10,319 bases of DNA from Burkholderiales bacterium. Lineage in GTDB: Bacteria; Pseudomonadota; Gammaproteobacteria; Burkholderiales; CAIKXV01. Made by a program: the position numbers and the translations under genes. Where the stretch lies: NCBI GenBank assembly GCA_019751575.1, contig JAIENF010000679.1, forward strand, positions 1 to 10,319. Direction: 5' to 3'. Of this stretch, positions 1 through 7,024 are shown piece by piece (position 1 is the stretch's first letter; each line of letters begins with the position of its first letter). Below the pieces are notes generated by a model, which was not told the origin of the DNA, made no database searches, and worked only from the letters and a program-made list of their open reading frames with translations.

Positions 1-112
1 TGGCCCGGCACCCACCCCGGCGCCCGCACCTGGCGCGGCAGACGCGGCCAAGGGCGCGATGGATGCAGCCAAAGGCGCGGCCGATGCAGCCAAGGACGCG
101 ATGAAGAAGTAA
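1..112 (+). CDS. 3' end of an unidentified Ala/Lys-rich protein (partial)
   Basis: The last 36 codons of a plus-strand gene that begins outside the window, read in the frame starting at base 2 and ending at TAA 110-112. The visible product is a Pro/Ala-rich linker (GPAPTPAPAPGAA) followed by three near-perfect 7-residue units, DAAKGAM, DAAKGAA and DAAKDAM, and a final KK. The units are encoded by three 21-bp tandem repeats at 41-61, 62-82 and 83-103. The spacing of Asp, Lys and Ala suggests a charged, Ala-rich helix. Such tails occur in several unrelated settings (LEA-like proteins, nucleoid-binding proteins, small envelope proteins), so no function can be assigned. The coding call rests on the repeat keeping one frame up to a stop that is followed by a strong terminator. 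The gene converges on the metallohydrolase gene to its right. Confidence 0.6.
   Translation, partial: GPAPTPAPAPGAADAAKGAMDAAKGAADAAKDAMKK
41..103 (+). repeat. Three 21-bp in-frame tandem repeats
   Basis: Three consecutive 21-bp units (41-61, 62-82, 83-103) each encode Asp-Ala-Ala-Lys-(Gly/Asp)-Ala-(Met/Ala). They differ mostly at third codon positions, such as GCG versus GCA for Ala and AAG versus AAA for Lys, plus a Gly-to-Asp change in the last unit. This fits duplication followed by drift with the peptide pattern kept. The array ends two codons before the stop. Confidence 0.75.
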
Positions 113-123
113 TTCAGCCGCTG

Positions 124-138
124 CCCCGACGTTCGGGG
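124..138. other. Small inverted repeat downstream of the stop
   Basis: CCCCGA (124-129) and TCGGGG (133-138) can pair around a 3-base loop, just after the plus-strand gene's stop codon. No T tract follows on either strand, so it is probably an accessory stem upstream of the main terminator and not a terminator by itself. Confidence 0.4.
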
Positions 139-145
139 TGCGTCG

Positions 146-172
146 AAAAAACCGGCCTCTGGCCGGTTTTTT
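146..172. terminator. Bidirectional intrinsic terminator
   Basis: A perfect inverted repeat: A6 plus CCGGCC (146-157), a 3-base loop TCT, then GGCCGG plus T6 (161-172). Read on either strand it is a GC-rich stem followed by a run of six T, the classic shape of a Rho-independent terminator. It lies 34 bases after the plus-strand gene's TAA (110-112) and 49 bases beyond the metallohydrolase stop (222-224) on the minus strand. It therefore serves two convergent transcripts and marks the 3' end of the dapA-bamC-hydrolase group. A second possible stem (188-193 pairing with 204-209) lies between it and the hydrolase stop but has no T tract. Confidence 0.9.
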
Positions 173-221
173 CATTCCCGCCCGTCAGGCCCTCGCAACG
201 GCCAGGGCCGGGCAGGCAGGC

Positions 222-998
222 TCAGGCCCGCACGGCGGACACGTCGCGCCAGTCCAGGCCTTCTTCAGTGGCGATCGCGATCCAGTCTTCGGCACAGCCG
301 AGGGCCCCGGCAAACGCCTGCCGTGCAAGCGCCGCCGTATTGTTCTTGAGGGACAGGTGTGCCGCCACCACATGCTGCAGCCGGTCGCTGGCGACGGCAC
401 CGAGCAGGCGCGCCGCGACCTCGTTAGACAGGTGGCCATAACGTCCGCCGACACGCTCCTTCAGGAACTTCGGATAGGGCCCGTTGCGCAGCATGCCTTC
501 ATCATGGTTCGCCTCGAGCACCAGCGCGTCGAGGCCGGAAAACGAAGCCGTGACATGCGGCGTGATGGAACCGAGGTCGGTGACCACCCCGATCCGTACG
601 CTGCCATCCCCGAGCACGTACTGCACCGGCTCTCGCGCGTCGTGCGGTACCGCGACCGGCAGCACCTCGAGTGCGCCGATCGAGAACCGTCCGGACGGCG
701 CTATCTCGTGCAGCCGCGCCATTCCGGACAGGGCGCTGCCCGCACCCTGCACGGTGCCATAGGTTGCATACACGGGGATCGAATGCCGGCGGGCGAAGGC
801 CGCGGCGCCGCCGACATGGTCATCATGTTCATGGGTGACCAGGATCGCATCGATGCATCCCGGATCGGCACCCGCCTGGACCAGGCGAGCGGTCAGCCGG
901 TCGGGGCCGATGCCGCAGTCGATCAGCACCCGGGTCCCGCCCGACTCGACCAGCCACGCATTGCCGCTGCTGCCGCTGCCGAGCGAGCAGAACCGCAT
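222..998 (-). CDS. MBL-fold metallohydrolase, YycJ/WalJ-like
   Basis: A 258-residue metallo-beta-lactamase-fold hydrolase, probably cytoplasmic since no signal peptide is seen. The start MRFCSLGSGSSGN is the typical first strand of the YycJ/WalJ family. Metal-binding motifs appear in order: HEHDDH at 56-61, H119 in PHD, D141 in VTD, H165 in EANHD, GHLSN at 188-192 and H214 in AAHLSLKNN. These are the ligands expected for a two-metal centre, and nothing is truncated. Relatives are reported or proposed to act as nucleases or phosphodiesterases; in Bacillus, YycJ belongs to the walRK operon and has been linked to cell division and DNA repair. The substrate cannot be read from this sequence. ATG 996-998 lies 47 bases after the bamC stop with no strong Shine-Dalgarno, so it is probably the last gene of a dapA-bamC transcript that ends at the palindromic terminator. 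Confidence 0.88.
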   Translation of the reverse strand: MRFCSLGSGSSGNAWLVESGGTRVLIDCGIGPDRLTARLVQAGADPGCIDAILVTHEHDDHVGGAAAFARRHSIPVYATYGTVQGAGSALSGMARLHEIAPSGRFSIGALEVLPVAVPHDAREPVQYVLGDGSVRIGVVTDLGSITPHVTASFSGLDALVLEANHDEGMLRNGPYPKFLKERVGGRYGHLSNEVAARLLGAVASDRLQHVVAAHLSLKNNTAALARQAFAGALGCAEDWIAIATEEGLDWRDVSAVRA

Positions 999-1045
999 CG
1001 ATCAGCGGCCCGTCGCGGACGACTGTCCTGCGCCAGTCGGCCGCG

Positions 1046-2206
1046 TCAACGCAGCTGGTCCAGCAGCACCGTCAGGATTCGCTGGGCCGTCTCGGAACGA
1101 TCGCTGCCCCCGTCCCGGTTGAGCACCTGCACGCGGCTGCCGCCCTCGGCGTTTCCGACCAGGATGCGGAACTGTTCGGCCTTGCGCGGCACCACGGCAT
1201 CGCCACGCCAGAACGCGAGCCTCGACAGGTAACCCTCCTTCTGCGGCGCGGCATCGGTGTCGACATACCGCACGAAGTAGAGCCCCTTGGAGCGGTCACG
1301 ATCCTCGACCGTGAAGCCCACACGGTCGAGTGCAAGACCGACCCTGCGCCATGCGCGGTCGAAGTCGTCGGCGACGGCGAGGCTGGCGCCACCGGCGGCG
1401 TCCTTGACGATGCGCGCGCGCGCCGCTGCCGGCGCCAGCGACTGTGCGACGCTGGCCTTGGCAACGGACTCGGGCGCGCCGAAGCGGACCATGATCCGGC
1501 GCAGCATCTCGGCCTCGAGGTCGTTGTCGCTCGGCCGCAACTGCCATTTGAATTCCGGGCTGTTGGTGCCTACCTGGACCTCTTCCATGCCGCGGTGGCT
1601 GACGTAGATCTCCGTGGTTCCGCCGGCGCCCCGCTCCAGCCGGGTCCGGAACCGGTCGCGGGAACTGGTCGTCCGGACGGTGGACAGCAGCTTGTCGAAC
1701 AGGCCGCGGATGCCGCCCTCCACGACCCGCGGACGGTTCTCGCTCCAGTCGGTCTCCATCACGCCGGCTTCCGGGATCTCGATCGCGATCAGGAACCCGG
1801 CTTCCAGCCAGAACTCGCGCAGCAGCGGCCAGATCGCCTCGGGCGCGCCGGGGACGACGAGCCAGCGCTCGTTGCCCGCGCGTTCGATGCGCGTCTTGTC
1901 GACCTGCGGCAGTACCCCGGCAGCCCCCGATGCGGTCGGCTTGCCCTTGCGCAGCTTGTCGAACTCGGAAAACGTCGCGCTGGCGCCACCGACATCGGGC
2001 ACGTTGAATCGCGTGTCGGCCGTCGGCCGCGCCAGGTCGGGCGGCACCTCGAGCGGCGGCAGGCGACCGGTATTCCGGTAGTCGGGACCCTGGCCACCCA
2101 GCACGCCCGCGACGGTCTGGCATCCGCCCAGTGCCGCCACGGAAGCCAGCAACAGGATGCATCGGACCCGACCTGCGGGCGATCGGCTCGACTTTCGGTG
2201 CGTCAT
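1046..2206 (-). CDS. bamC: Outer membrane assembly lipoprotein BamC (NlpB)
   Basis: A 386-residue lipoprotein of the BAM complex, which folds beta-barrel proteins into the outer membrane. The N-terminus has a basic region, a hydrophobic stretch (17-27) and a lipobox LGGC with Cys29 as the predicted lipidated residue. Next comes an extended segment with Y43[15 protein letters not shown] (43-58), resembling the BamC lasso that binds BamD in E. coli. Two helix-grip-like domains follow, roughly 112-244 and 270-386. It is somewhat longer than E. coli BamC (344 residues). The frame stays open upstream to 2455, but that part would read through dapA. ATG 2204-2206 is preferred: it precedes the signal peptide, has GGAG (2214-2217) 7 bases upstream, and overlaps the dapA stop as ATGA. 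The dapA-bamC pairing matches E. coli dapA-nlpB. Confidence 0.92.
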   Translation of the reverse strand: MTHRKSSRSPAGRVRCILLLASVAALGGCQTVAGVLGGQGPDYRNTGRLPPLEVPPDLARPTADTRFNVPDVGGASATFSEFDKLRKGKPTASGAAGVLPQVDKTRIERAGNERWLVVPGAPEAIWPLLREFWLEAGFLIAIEIPEAGVMETDWSENRPRVVEGGIRGLFDKLLSTVRTTSSRDRFRTRLERGAGGTTEIYVSHRGMEEVQVGTNSPEFKWQLRPSDNDLEAEMLRRIMVRFGAPESVAKASVAQSLAPAAARARIVKDAAGGASLAVADDFDRAWRRVGLALDRVGFTVEDRDRSKGLYFVRYVDTDAAPQKEGYLSRLAFWRGDAVVPRKAEQFRILVGNAEGGSRVQVLNRDGGSDRSETAQRILTVLLDQLR

Positions 2207-3105
2207 GAACGGACTCCACTGCCTGAGGCCGGTGCGATGCCTGCCAGCTGCATCGCACCAAGGACGATTTCGTGGTGCGCCGGCGAAAGGGGCGTCAATG
2301 GCAGCCGGACGCCGCTGTCGATCATGCCCATCTGCTGCAATGCCCACTTGACCGGGATCGGGTTCGCCTCGACGAACAGGTGCTTGTGCAAGCCGAGCAA
2401 CCGGTCGTTGAACGCGCGGGCTTCGGGCACCCGGCCGGCACGCGCCGCGTCGCACAGGCCGCGCATTGCGCGCGGCGCGACATTGGTGGTGACCGAAATC
2501 ACGCCATGCATGCCACAGAACATCGCTGCCATCGCGGTGCCATCGTCACCGCTGAGCACGCAGAAGCCCTGCGGCAGGCGGCGGGCCAGGTCGGACGCGC
2601 GGTACAGGTCGCCGGTCGCGTCCTTCAGGCCGACGATGCCGGGCACCTGTGCCAGCCGCAGCGTGGTGTCGTTGGACAGGTCCGCGATGGTCCGCGACGG
2701 CACGTTGTAGAGCATCAAGGGCAGGTCGACCGACTCGGCGATGGTACGGAAGTGCCGGTACAGGCCCTCCTGCGTCGGCTTGTTGTAGTAGGGCACGACG
2801 GACAGGCCGGCAGCGGCACCGACTTCGCGCGCGTAGCGGGTGAGTTCGACCGCTTCGGAGGTGGAGTTGGCGCCGGTGCCGGCGATCACCGGGACGCGCC
2901 CGGCCGCATGGCCGACCGCCGTCCGGATCAACAGGCAGTGTTCCTCGAAATCGACCGTCGGCGATTCGCCGGTGGTGCCGACGATCACGATGCCCTCGGT
3001 GCCTTCCGCGACATGCCAGTCGATGAGCGCACGGAGACGGTCGAGGTCGAGCCCGCCGTCGGGGAACATCGGTGTGACGATCGCTACCAGACTGCCAGAA
3101 AACAT
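2203..3105 (-). CDS. dapA: 4-hydroxy-tetrahydrodipicolinate synthase
   Basis: A 300-residue DapA that condenses pyruvate with aspartate semialdehyde, the first committed step of diaminopimelate and lysine synthesis. It is cytoplasmic and normally a TIM-barrel tetramer. Numbering coincides with E. coli DapA: GTTGES at 43-48 with T44 and T45, Y107, Y133 in YNVPSRT, R138, and the Schiff-base lysine K161 in GLKDATGD. The triad T44, Y107, Y133 is therefore complete. Residues that bind feedback lysine in E. coli are mostly kept (S48, H56, N80, E84, Y106), but position 53 is Phe instead of His and 49 is Pro instead of Ala. ATG 3103-3105 has GGGAG (3113-3117) 7 bases upstream. The stop overlaps the bamC start by 4 bp (ATGA), implying translational coupling. 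It appears to be the first gene of its transcript. Confidence 0.97.
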   Translation of the reverse strand: MFSGSLVAIVTPMFPDGGLDLDRLRALIDWHVAEGTEGIVIVGTTGESPTVDFEEHCLLIRTAVGHAAGRVPVIAGTGANSTSEAVELTRYAREVGAAAGLSVVPYYNKPTQEGLYRHFRTIAESVDLPLMLYNVPSRTIADLSNDTTLRLAQVPGIVGLKDATGDLYRASDLARRLPQGFCVLSGDDGTAMAAMFCGMHGVISVTTNVAPRAMRGLCDAARAGRVPEARAFNDRLLGLHKHLFVEANPIPVKWALQQMGMIDSGVRLPLTPLSPAHHEIVLGAMQLAGIAPASGSGVRS

Positions 3106-3231
3106 GGACGGGCTCCCGTCGCGAAAACCGCGATTCTACCCAACACCGCCTCCGGCAGGCGGACGTTACAGGGCCTTACAACCTTCGCGCATCGGCCCGG
3201 CCCGGTCTCCGCGCCCTCGATTCACCCGGGC
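3106..3231 (-). promoter_or_regulatory. fliR-dapA spacer with candidate dapA promoter
   Basis: This 126-bp gap separates the flagellar block from dapA. On the minus strand TAGAAT (3133-3138) is a good sigma-70 -10 candidate and would start transcription about 20 bases before dapA. At 16-18 bp spacing the -35 positions are GC-rich and poor matches, so the promoter is only tentative. Just upstream of it CCGCCT and AGGCGG (3146-3151 and 3157-3162) form a 6-bp stem with a 5-base loop. It could weaken readthrough from fliR, but it lacks a T tract. A short direct repeat, TTACA-GGGCC-TTACA, lies at 3166-3180. No lysine riboswitch is apparent, and the space is too short for one. Confidence 0.4.
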
Positions 3232-4029
3232 TTAACGCAGGGGAGCCACCGCCATCGCGCGCAGCAGCCGCACCAGGTGTTCGATGCCACCCATGAACAT
3301 CCCCTCCAGCACCGGCAGGAAATACGGGATCATCAGGAAGAGCGAGACGAAGCCCACCAGCAGGGTGAAGGGAAAGCCCACCGCGAAGATGTTCATCTGC
3401 GGCGCGGCGCGCGACATGATCCCGATGCCGAAGTTCGCGATCAGCAGGGTGGCGATCACCGGCAGCGCCAGCGTGAAGCCGATCAGGAATATCTGCGACC
3501 CCCAGCGCGCGAACTCGGCGAAGCCGTTGCTCTCGAGGCCGAGCGTGCCGATCGGCAGGATGCGGAAACTCTCGATCAGCGTGGACAGCATCAGCGCATG
3601 CCCGTTGATCGACAGGAACACGAGGATCGCCAGCAGCCCGAGGTACTGCCCGATGACAGGCACCTGCGCCGAGGTCTGCGGATCGAAGAAGGTCGCAAAG
3701 CCCAGGCCCATCTGCAGGCCGATCATCTGCCCCGCCATCTCGACCGCGGCCAGGATCACGCGCACCGCGAACCCGATCGCCACGCCGATGAACACCTGCT
3801 GGGCGAGGATCGCCAGGCCGATCGGAGACGCAGGTTCGATCACCGGCAGCGGACCGAGCGTCGGCGCGATCGCCACGGAGATCGCGAGCGCCAGGCCGAT
3901 CTTCAGCCGGATCGGGACGGACCGGTTGCCGAGCACCGGATCGGCCGAGATGTAGCCCATCACCCGCACGAACGGATAGATGTAGGTCGCCAGCAGCAGG
4001 TTCCACTGCGCGGTCGTCAGTTCGATCAT
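3232..4029 (-). CDS. fliR: Flagellar export gate protein FliR
   Basis: A 265-residue polytopic inner-membrane protein, the usual FliR size. FliR is the single-copy subunit that closes the FliP5-FliQ4-FliR1 export gate through which rod, hook and filament subunits pass. Hydrophobic segments are visible at about 8-26, 40-62, 69-97, 126-148, 178-202 and 214-245. Conserved-looking stretches are QMIGLQMGLGFATFFDPQ (101-118) and the loop containing PVIGQYLGLLA (124-134), as in flagellar and type III secretion relatives; the N-terminus MIELTTAQW is also typical. Gene order distinguishes it from an injectisome SctT. ATG 4027-4029 follows the fliQ stop after 38 bp and has no strong Shine-Dalgarno. It is the last flagellar gene of the cluster; flhB does not follow and dapA comes next. 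Confidence 0.96.
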   Translation of the reverse strand: MIELTTAQWNLLLATYIYPFVRVMGYISADPVLGNRSVPIRLKIGLALAISVAIAPTLGPLPVIEPASPIGLAILAQQVFIGVAIGFAVRVILAAVEMAGQMIGLQMGLGFATFFDPQTSAQVPVIGQYLGLLAILVFLSINGHALMLSTLIESFRILPIGTLGLESNGFAEFARWGSQIFLIGFTLALPVIATLLIANFGIGIMSRAAPQMNIFAVGFPFTLLVGFVSLFLMIPYFLPVLEGMFMGGIEHLVRLLRAMAVAPLR

Positions 4030-4067
4030 CGCGCGGTCGGTCCGGCGGGCGGCGAGCGACGGACGCC

Positions 4068-4337
4068 CTATCCGACCAGGCCGGGGATGCTCTCGAACAG
4101 CCGCCGGGTGTAGTCGACCAGCAGCTGCAGCATCCAGGGCCCGGCCAGCACGGCCACGGCGAACATCACGATCAGCTTCGGGATGAACGACAGCGTCATC
4201 TCGTTGATCTGTGTCGCCGCCTGGAACACGCTGACCAGCAGGCCGGTCACCAGCGCGGCGAGCAGCAGGGGCATCGACAGCATGATGGTGAGTTCCAGCC
4301 CCTGGCGCGCGATCGAGATGAAGTCTTCGGGGTTCAA
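4068..4337 (-). CDS. fliQ: Flagellar export gate protein FliQ
   Basis: An 89-residue protein with two transmembrane hairpin segments (about 15-39 and 52-76), the standard size and shape of FliQ. In the gate, four FliQ copies pack around the FliP-FliR helix. The motifs [20 protein letters not shown] (32-51) and PKLIVMF are characteristic, including the polar Q-A-A-T-Q-I-N-E turn between the helices. Translation appears to start at TTG (4335-4337), overlapping the fliP stop as TTGA. GGAG (4347-4350) sits 9 bases upstream, a normal Shine-Dalgarno distance, and the full N-terminus [16 protein letters not shown] matches the family from this codon. No ATG or GTG start is as well placed. The 38 bp between its stop and fliR hold nothing recognisable. 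Confidence 0.95.
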   Translation of the reverse strand: MNPEDFISIARQGLELTIMLSMPLLLAALVTGLLVSVFQAATQINEMTLSFIPKLIVMFAVAVLAGPWMLQLLVDYTRRLFESIPGLVG

Positions 4338-5098
4338 ACCTGGAAGCTCCGCACCAGCGACCCGATCAGCAGGTTCCAGCCGTCGACCACGACGAACAAC
4401 ATCAGCTTGAACGGAAGCGAGATGATGACCGGCGACAGCATCATCATGCCCATCGACATCAGCACGCTGGCCACGACCATGTCGATCACCAGGAACGGGA
4501 TGAAGATCACGAACCCGATCTGGAAAGCCGTCTTCAGCTCGCTGATGACGAATGCCGGGACCAGCACCTTGAGCGGCACGGCTTCCGGGCCTGCCGGCGG
4601 CGGGCTGTCGGACAGCCTGATGAACAAGGCGAGGTCGGACTCGCGGGTCTGCTTCAGCATGAACTCGCGGAACGGCACCACGCCACGCTCGGCCGCCGTC
4701 ATCAGGTCGATCTTGTTTTCCGAGAAGGGCACGTAGGCATCCTGGTAGGCCTTCTCGAAGACCGGGGCCATCACGAAGAACGTGAGGAACAGCGCGAGGC
4801 CGATCAGCACCTGGTTAGGCGGCGCCTGCAGCGTGCCGATCGCCTGCCGCAGCAGCGACAGCACGATCACGATTCGCGTGAAGGCGGTCATCATCAGCAC
4901 TGCGGCCGGGATGAACGTGAACGCCGTCAGGAACAGGAGCGTCTGGATCGAGAGCGAATAGGTCTGGGCGCCACCGGCCCCTGGCGTCGAAGTGACGGCC
5001 GGCAGCCCCTGGGCGGCGGCCCCGAGCGAGGCCAGCGCGAGGACGGTGGCCACCGCGCTCCCGAAGCCGAATCGCGCGCAAGCCGGGGACAGCTTCAC
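4334..5098 (-). CDS. fliP: Flagellar export gate protein FliP
   Basis: A 254-residue FliP, close to the 245 residues of the enterobacterial protein. Five FliP copies form most of the export-gate ring. Residues 1-30 look like a cleavable signal peptide (basic start, hydrophobic 14-27, then GAAAQG), as known for FliP. The mature protein has [20 protein letters not shown] (57-76), [20 protein letters not shown] (83-102), a soluble domain about 115-178, [19 protein letters not shown] (178-196), and a Met-rich SMGMMMLSP (215-223), all FliP hallmarks. The frame stays open to 5503 but overlies fliO there. I chose GTG 5096-5098: it overlaps the fliO stop as GTGA, has AGGG shortly upstream, and gives a complete signal peptide. 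Confidence 0.94.
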   Translation of the reverse strand: MKLSPACARFGFGSAVATVLALASLGAAAQGLPAVTSTPGAGGAQTYSLSIQTLLFLTAFTFIPAAVLMMTAFTRIVIVLSLLRQAIGTLQAPPNQVLIGLALFLTFFVMAPVFEKAYQDAYVPFSENKIDLMTAAERGVVPFREFMLKQTRESDLALFIRLSDSPPPAGPEAVPLKVLVPAFVISELKTAFQIGFVIFIPFLVIDMVVASVLMSMGMMMLSPVIISLPFKLMLFVVVDGWNLLIGSLVRSFQV

Positions 5099-5526
5099 CG
5101 GCCCTGCCCGTTGCCCGCCAGCAGGCGCTTGAGCCAGGCGGGCTCTGCGCCACCGCCCGCGCCCGGCTGCGCCGCGGCACTGGCCGCACCCGCCCCCTTG
5201 GGCAGCGAATGCAGCAGGTTGACGCTGCCCGCGGCCACGCCGACGATGAGCCACTGCTCGCCGACCTCGACCACCACGAGGCGCTCGCGCGGACCGACCA
5301 TCACCCCGCCGACCACGCGCAACAGCCCTCCCGCGCTCTGCGTCGGGCCGAAGCGGCGCAGCAGCCAGCCGGTGGCGACGATGGCGGCCACCACCAGCGC
5401 CAGGCCGAACAGGACCTGGACCAGCACCGAGAAACTCATCGGGGACGGCGGCAACGCAGCGGACGCATGCGCCGTGGCGGCCATCCAGCCGAGCGCCAGG
5501 CAAGGCAGCGCGCGCGCCGGCTTCAT
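5095..5526 (-). CDS. fliO: Flagellar export assembly protein FliO
   Basis: A 143-residue membrane protein between fliN and fliP. FliO is needed for efficient assembly of the FliP ring and is not kept in the finished gate. The N-terminus (1-23) is signal-peptide-like, ending in AHASA. A transmembrane helix covers about 32-55 ([20 protein letters not shown]), followed by the typical GWLLRRFG, then a small beta-rich cytoplasmic domain ([19 protein letters not shown], 71-89; QWLIVGV, 91-97) and a Gly/Ala/Pro-rich tail. Sequence conservation in FliO is low, so the identification leans on topology, the [11 protein letters not shown] motif and position. ATG 5524-5526 overlaps the fliN stop as ATGA. 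The frame extends to 5628 inside fliN, but the ATG at the overlap gives the sensible membrane start. Confidence 0.92.
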   Translation of the reverse strand: MKPARALPCLALGWMAATAHASAALPPSPMSFSVLVQVLFGLALVVAAIVATGWLLRRFGPTQSAGGLLRVVGGVMVGPRERLVVVEVGEQWLIVGVAAGSVNLLHSLPKGAGAASAAAQPGAGGGAEPAWLKRLLAGNGQGR

Positions 5527-5966
5527 CGATTCAGGCGCCGCAGCCGCTCTTCTGGCGTGATGATGTCGGTCAGGCGGATGCCGAACTTCTCGTTGACGAC
5601 CACCACTTCGCCCTGGGCGATCAGGCATCCGTTGACCAGCACGGTCATCGGCTCGCCTGCCATCCCGTCGAGTTCGATCACCGAACCCTGCGCGAGCTGC
5701 AGCAGGTTCCGGATCTGGATCTTGGTCCGGCCGAGCTCGACGGTGATCGTCACCGGGATGTCGAGGATCATGTCGAGGTTGCCCGGCGGCATACCGGCAG
5801 CGTCGTTCTTCAGCTGCGCGAACGCGGCCGGCTGCACGTCCGCCGCCCCGCCGCCGCTCGTCTCCTGCTCGGCCAGCGCCGCAGCCCAGTCGTCGGCGCT
5901 GATATCTTCGCCGGCAGCCGCTGCGGGATCTGCGCCGGACTCAGCCACCGCTTCCGCCCCGTTCAC
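5523..5966 (-). CDS. fliN: Flagellar motor switch protein FliN
   Basis: A 147-residue C-ring protein. FliN forms the lower rim of the rotor with FliM and also docks the FliH-FliI ATPase complex for export. The first 60 residues are acidic and Ala-rich with [16 protein letters not shown] (20-35), a common FliN N-terminal motif. Residues 64-138 are a SpoA (surface presentation of antigens) domain with [28 protein letters not shown] and [12 protein letters not shown]. The start is uncertain. GTG 5964-5966 gives the full acidic leader and a 26-bp overlap with fliM. A second in-frame GTG (5946-5948, residue 7) lies closer to the fliM stop and just after a GGAAG run. Neither choice affects the conserved domains. 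The stop overlaps the fliO start by 4 bp. Confidence 0.94.
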   Translation of the reverse strand: MNGAEAVAESGADPAAAAGEDISADDWAAALAEQETSGGGAADVQPAAFAQLKNDAAGMPPGNLDMILDIPVTITVELGRTKIQIRNLLQLAQGSVIELDGMAGEPMTVLVNGCLIAQGEVVVVNEKFGIRLTDIITPEERLRRLNR

Positions 5967-6948
5967 CGAGCACCGCTGCCGGTGCGTTCACGAAGCGGTT
6001 CACCTTCAGCGCGTAGCGGCCCTCGGTGACCCCGTAGGAGCAGTCGAGCACAGGTATGCCATCGACATCGGCAACGACGCTGTCGGGCATGTTGAGGCCG
6101 ATGACGTCTCCGACCTCGAGCTGCATCAGGTCGCGAAGCGTCACCGTGGCGGTACCGAGATTTGCAACGAGGTCGACCTCCGCATCCTGGATCTGGCGCG
6201 TGAGCATCGTGACCCAGCGCGCATCCGACTCGCTGCGGTCGGCCTGCATGCCACTGTAGATCACGTCGCGCAGCGGTTCCATCATAGCATAGGGCATGCA
6301 CACGTTGAATTCGCCACCGCCCGACCCGAGGTCGATGGTGAAGGTCGACACGACCACCACCTCGGTGGGCGTCGCGATGTTCGCGAACTGGGTGTTCATT
6401 TCCGAGCGCACGTACTCGAACCTCAGCGGATGCACCGGTTGCCAGGACTTCTCGTAGTCGGCGAACGACAACCTGAGGATGTTCTGGATGATGCGCAGTT
6501 CGGTGGCGGTGAAGTCGCGCCCTTCGACCCGGGTGTGTATCTTCCCGCTGCCTCCGAACAGGCAATCGATCACCTGGAACACGAGGTTCGGATCGAGCAC
6601 GAACAGCGCGGTGCCGCGCAGCGGCTTTGCATGAACGAGGTTCAGGTTGGTCGGAACCGGCAGGTTGCGGGTGAAGTCGCTGTACTTGATGACACGAACC
6701 GGACCGACCGAGATCTCGGGGGAGCGTCGAAGGTAGCTGTAGAGCGAGATGCGCAGCAGGCGGGCGAAGCGCTCGTTGATGAGTTCGAGCGTGGGCATGC
6801 GCCCGCGCACGATGCGCTCCTGCCGGCCGATGTCATACGCCCGCACGCCGTCGGCAGACCCGTCGTCGGCCACCTGCTCTTCGGCGTCGCCGGACACGCC
6901 GCGCAGCAGCGCGTCGACTTCGTCCTGGGAGAGTATGTCTTCGGCCAT
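5941..6948 (-). CDS. fliM: Flagellar motor switch protein FliM
   Basis: A 335-residue rotor switch protein, the usual FliM length. It binds phosphorylated CheY and sets rotation direction. The CheY-binding peptide is at the very N-terminus: ILSQDEVDALLRG (5-17). The middle CheC-like domain (about 45-230) includes the family's FGGSGK motif at 131-136. A C-terminal SpoA domain covers about 250-320 with VDLVANLGTATVTLRDLMQL (258-277) and DVIGLNMPD (281-289). ATG 6946-6948 has no clear Shine-Dalgarno, but it places the CheY-binding motif at its normal distance from the start. The 76 bp between the fliL stop and this start show no promoter or hairpin that I can defend. Its end overlaps fliN by 26 bp if the outer fliN start is used. 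A chemotaxis system elsewhere in the genome is implied. Confidence 0.97.
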   Translation of the reverse strand: MAEDILSQDEVDALLRGVSGDAEEQVADDGSADGVRAYDIGRQERIVRGRMPTLELINERFARLLRISLYSYLRRSPEISVGPVRVIKYSDFTRNLPVPTNLNLVHAKPLRGTALFVLDPNLVFQVIDCLFGGSGKIHTRVEGRDFTATELRIIQNILRLSFADYEKSWQPVHPLRFEYVRSEMNTQFANIATPTEVVVVSTFTIDLGSGGGEFNVCMPYAMMEPLRDVIYSGMQADRSESDARWVTMLTRQIQDAEVDLVANLGTATVTLRDLMQLEVGDVIGLNMPDSVVADVDGIPVLDCSYGVTEGRYALKVNRFVNAPAAVLGERGGSGG

Positions 6949-7024
6949 ATGCGGCGGGTCGTCTGTCTACCGTCGTTTCGAGGACGTGACGTGGAACGCG
7001 TGGGTCTGCGGGATACTGCTTCGG

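Noticed and set aside
2207..2455. An 83-residue N-terminal extension of bamC
   Set aside because: It would overlap dapA in another frame and place the lipoprotein signal internally. The ATG at 2204-2206 has a ribosome site and starts the signal peptide.
3146..3162. Hairpin after fliR as a Rho-independent terminator
   Set aside because: The stem is only 6 bp and is followed on the minus strand by TGTTGGG instead of a T run.
2272..4113. A 613-codon open frame on the plus strand opposite dapA and fliR
   Set aside because: It lies opposite two well-identified genes, spans their intergenic region, and its product is rich in Arg, His, Asp and Gln with no recognisable domain. This is the usual by-product of high third-position GC on the other strand.
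3232..5098. A non-flagellar type III secretion (injectisome) gate
   Set aside because: FliP, FliQ and FliR resemble SctR, SctS and SctT, but the linked fliI-O genes, including FliL, FliM with a CheY-binding peptide and FliO, mark a flagellum.
5099..5503. A long N-terminal extension of fliP
   Set aside because: It overlaps fliO completely and is Arg/Gly-rich. The GTG at the fliO stop gives the normal FliP length and signal peptide.
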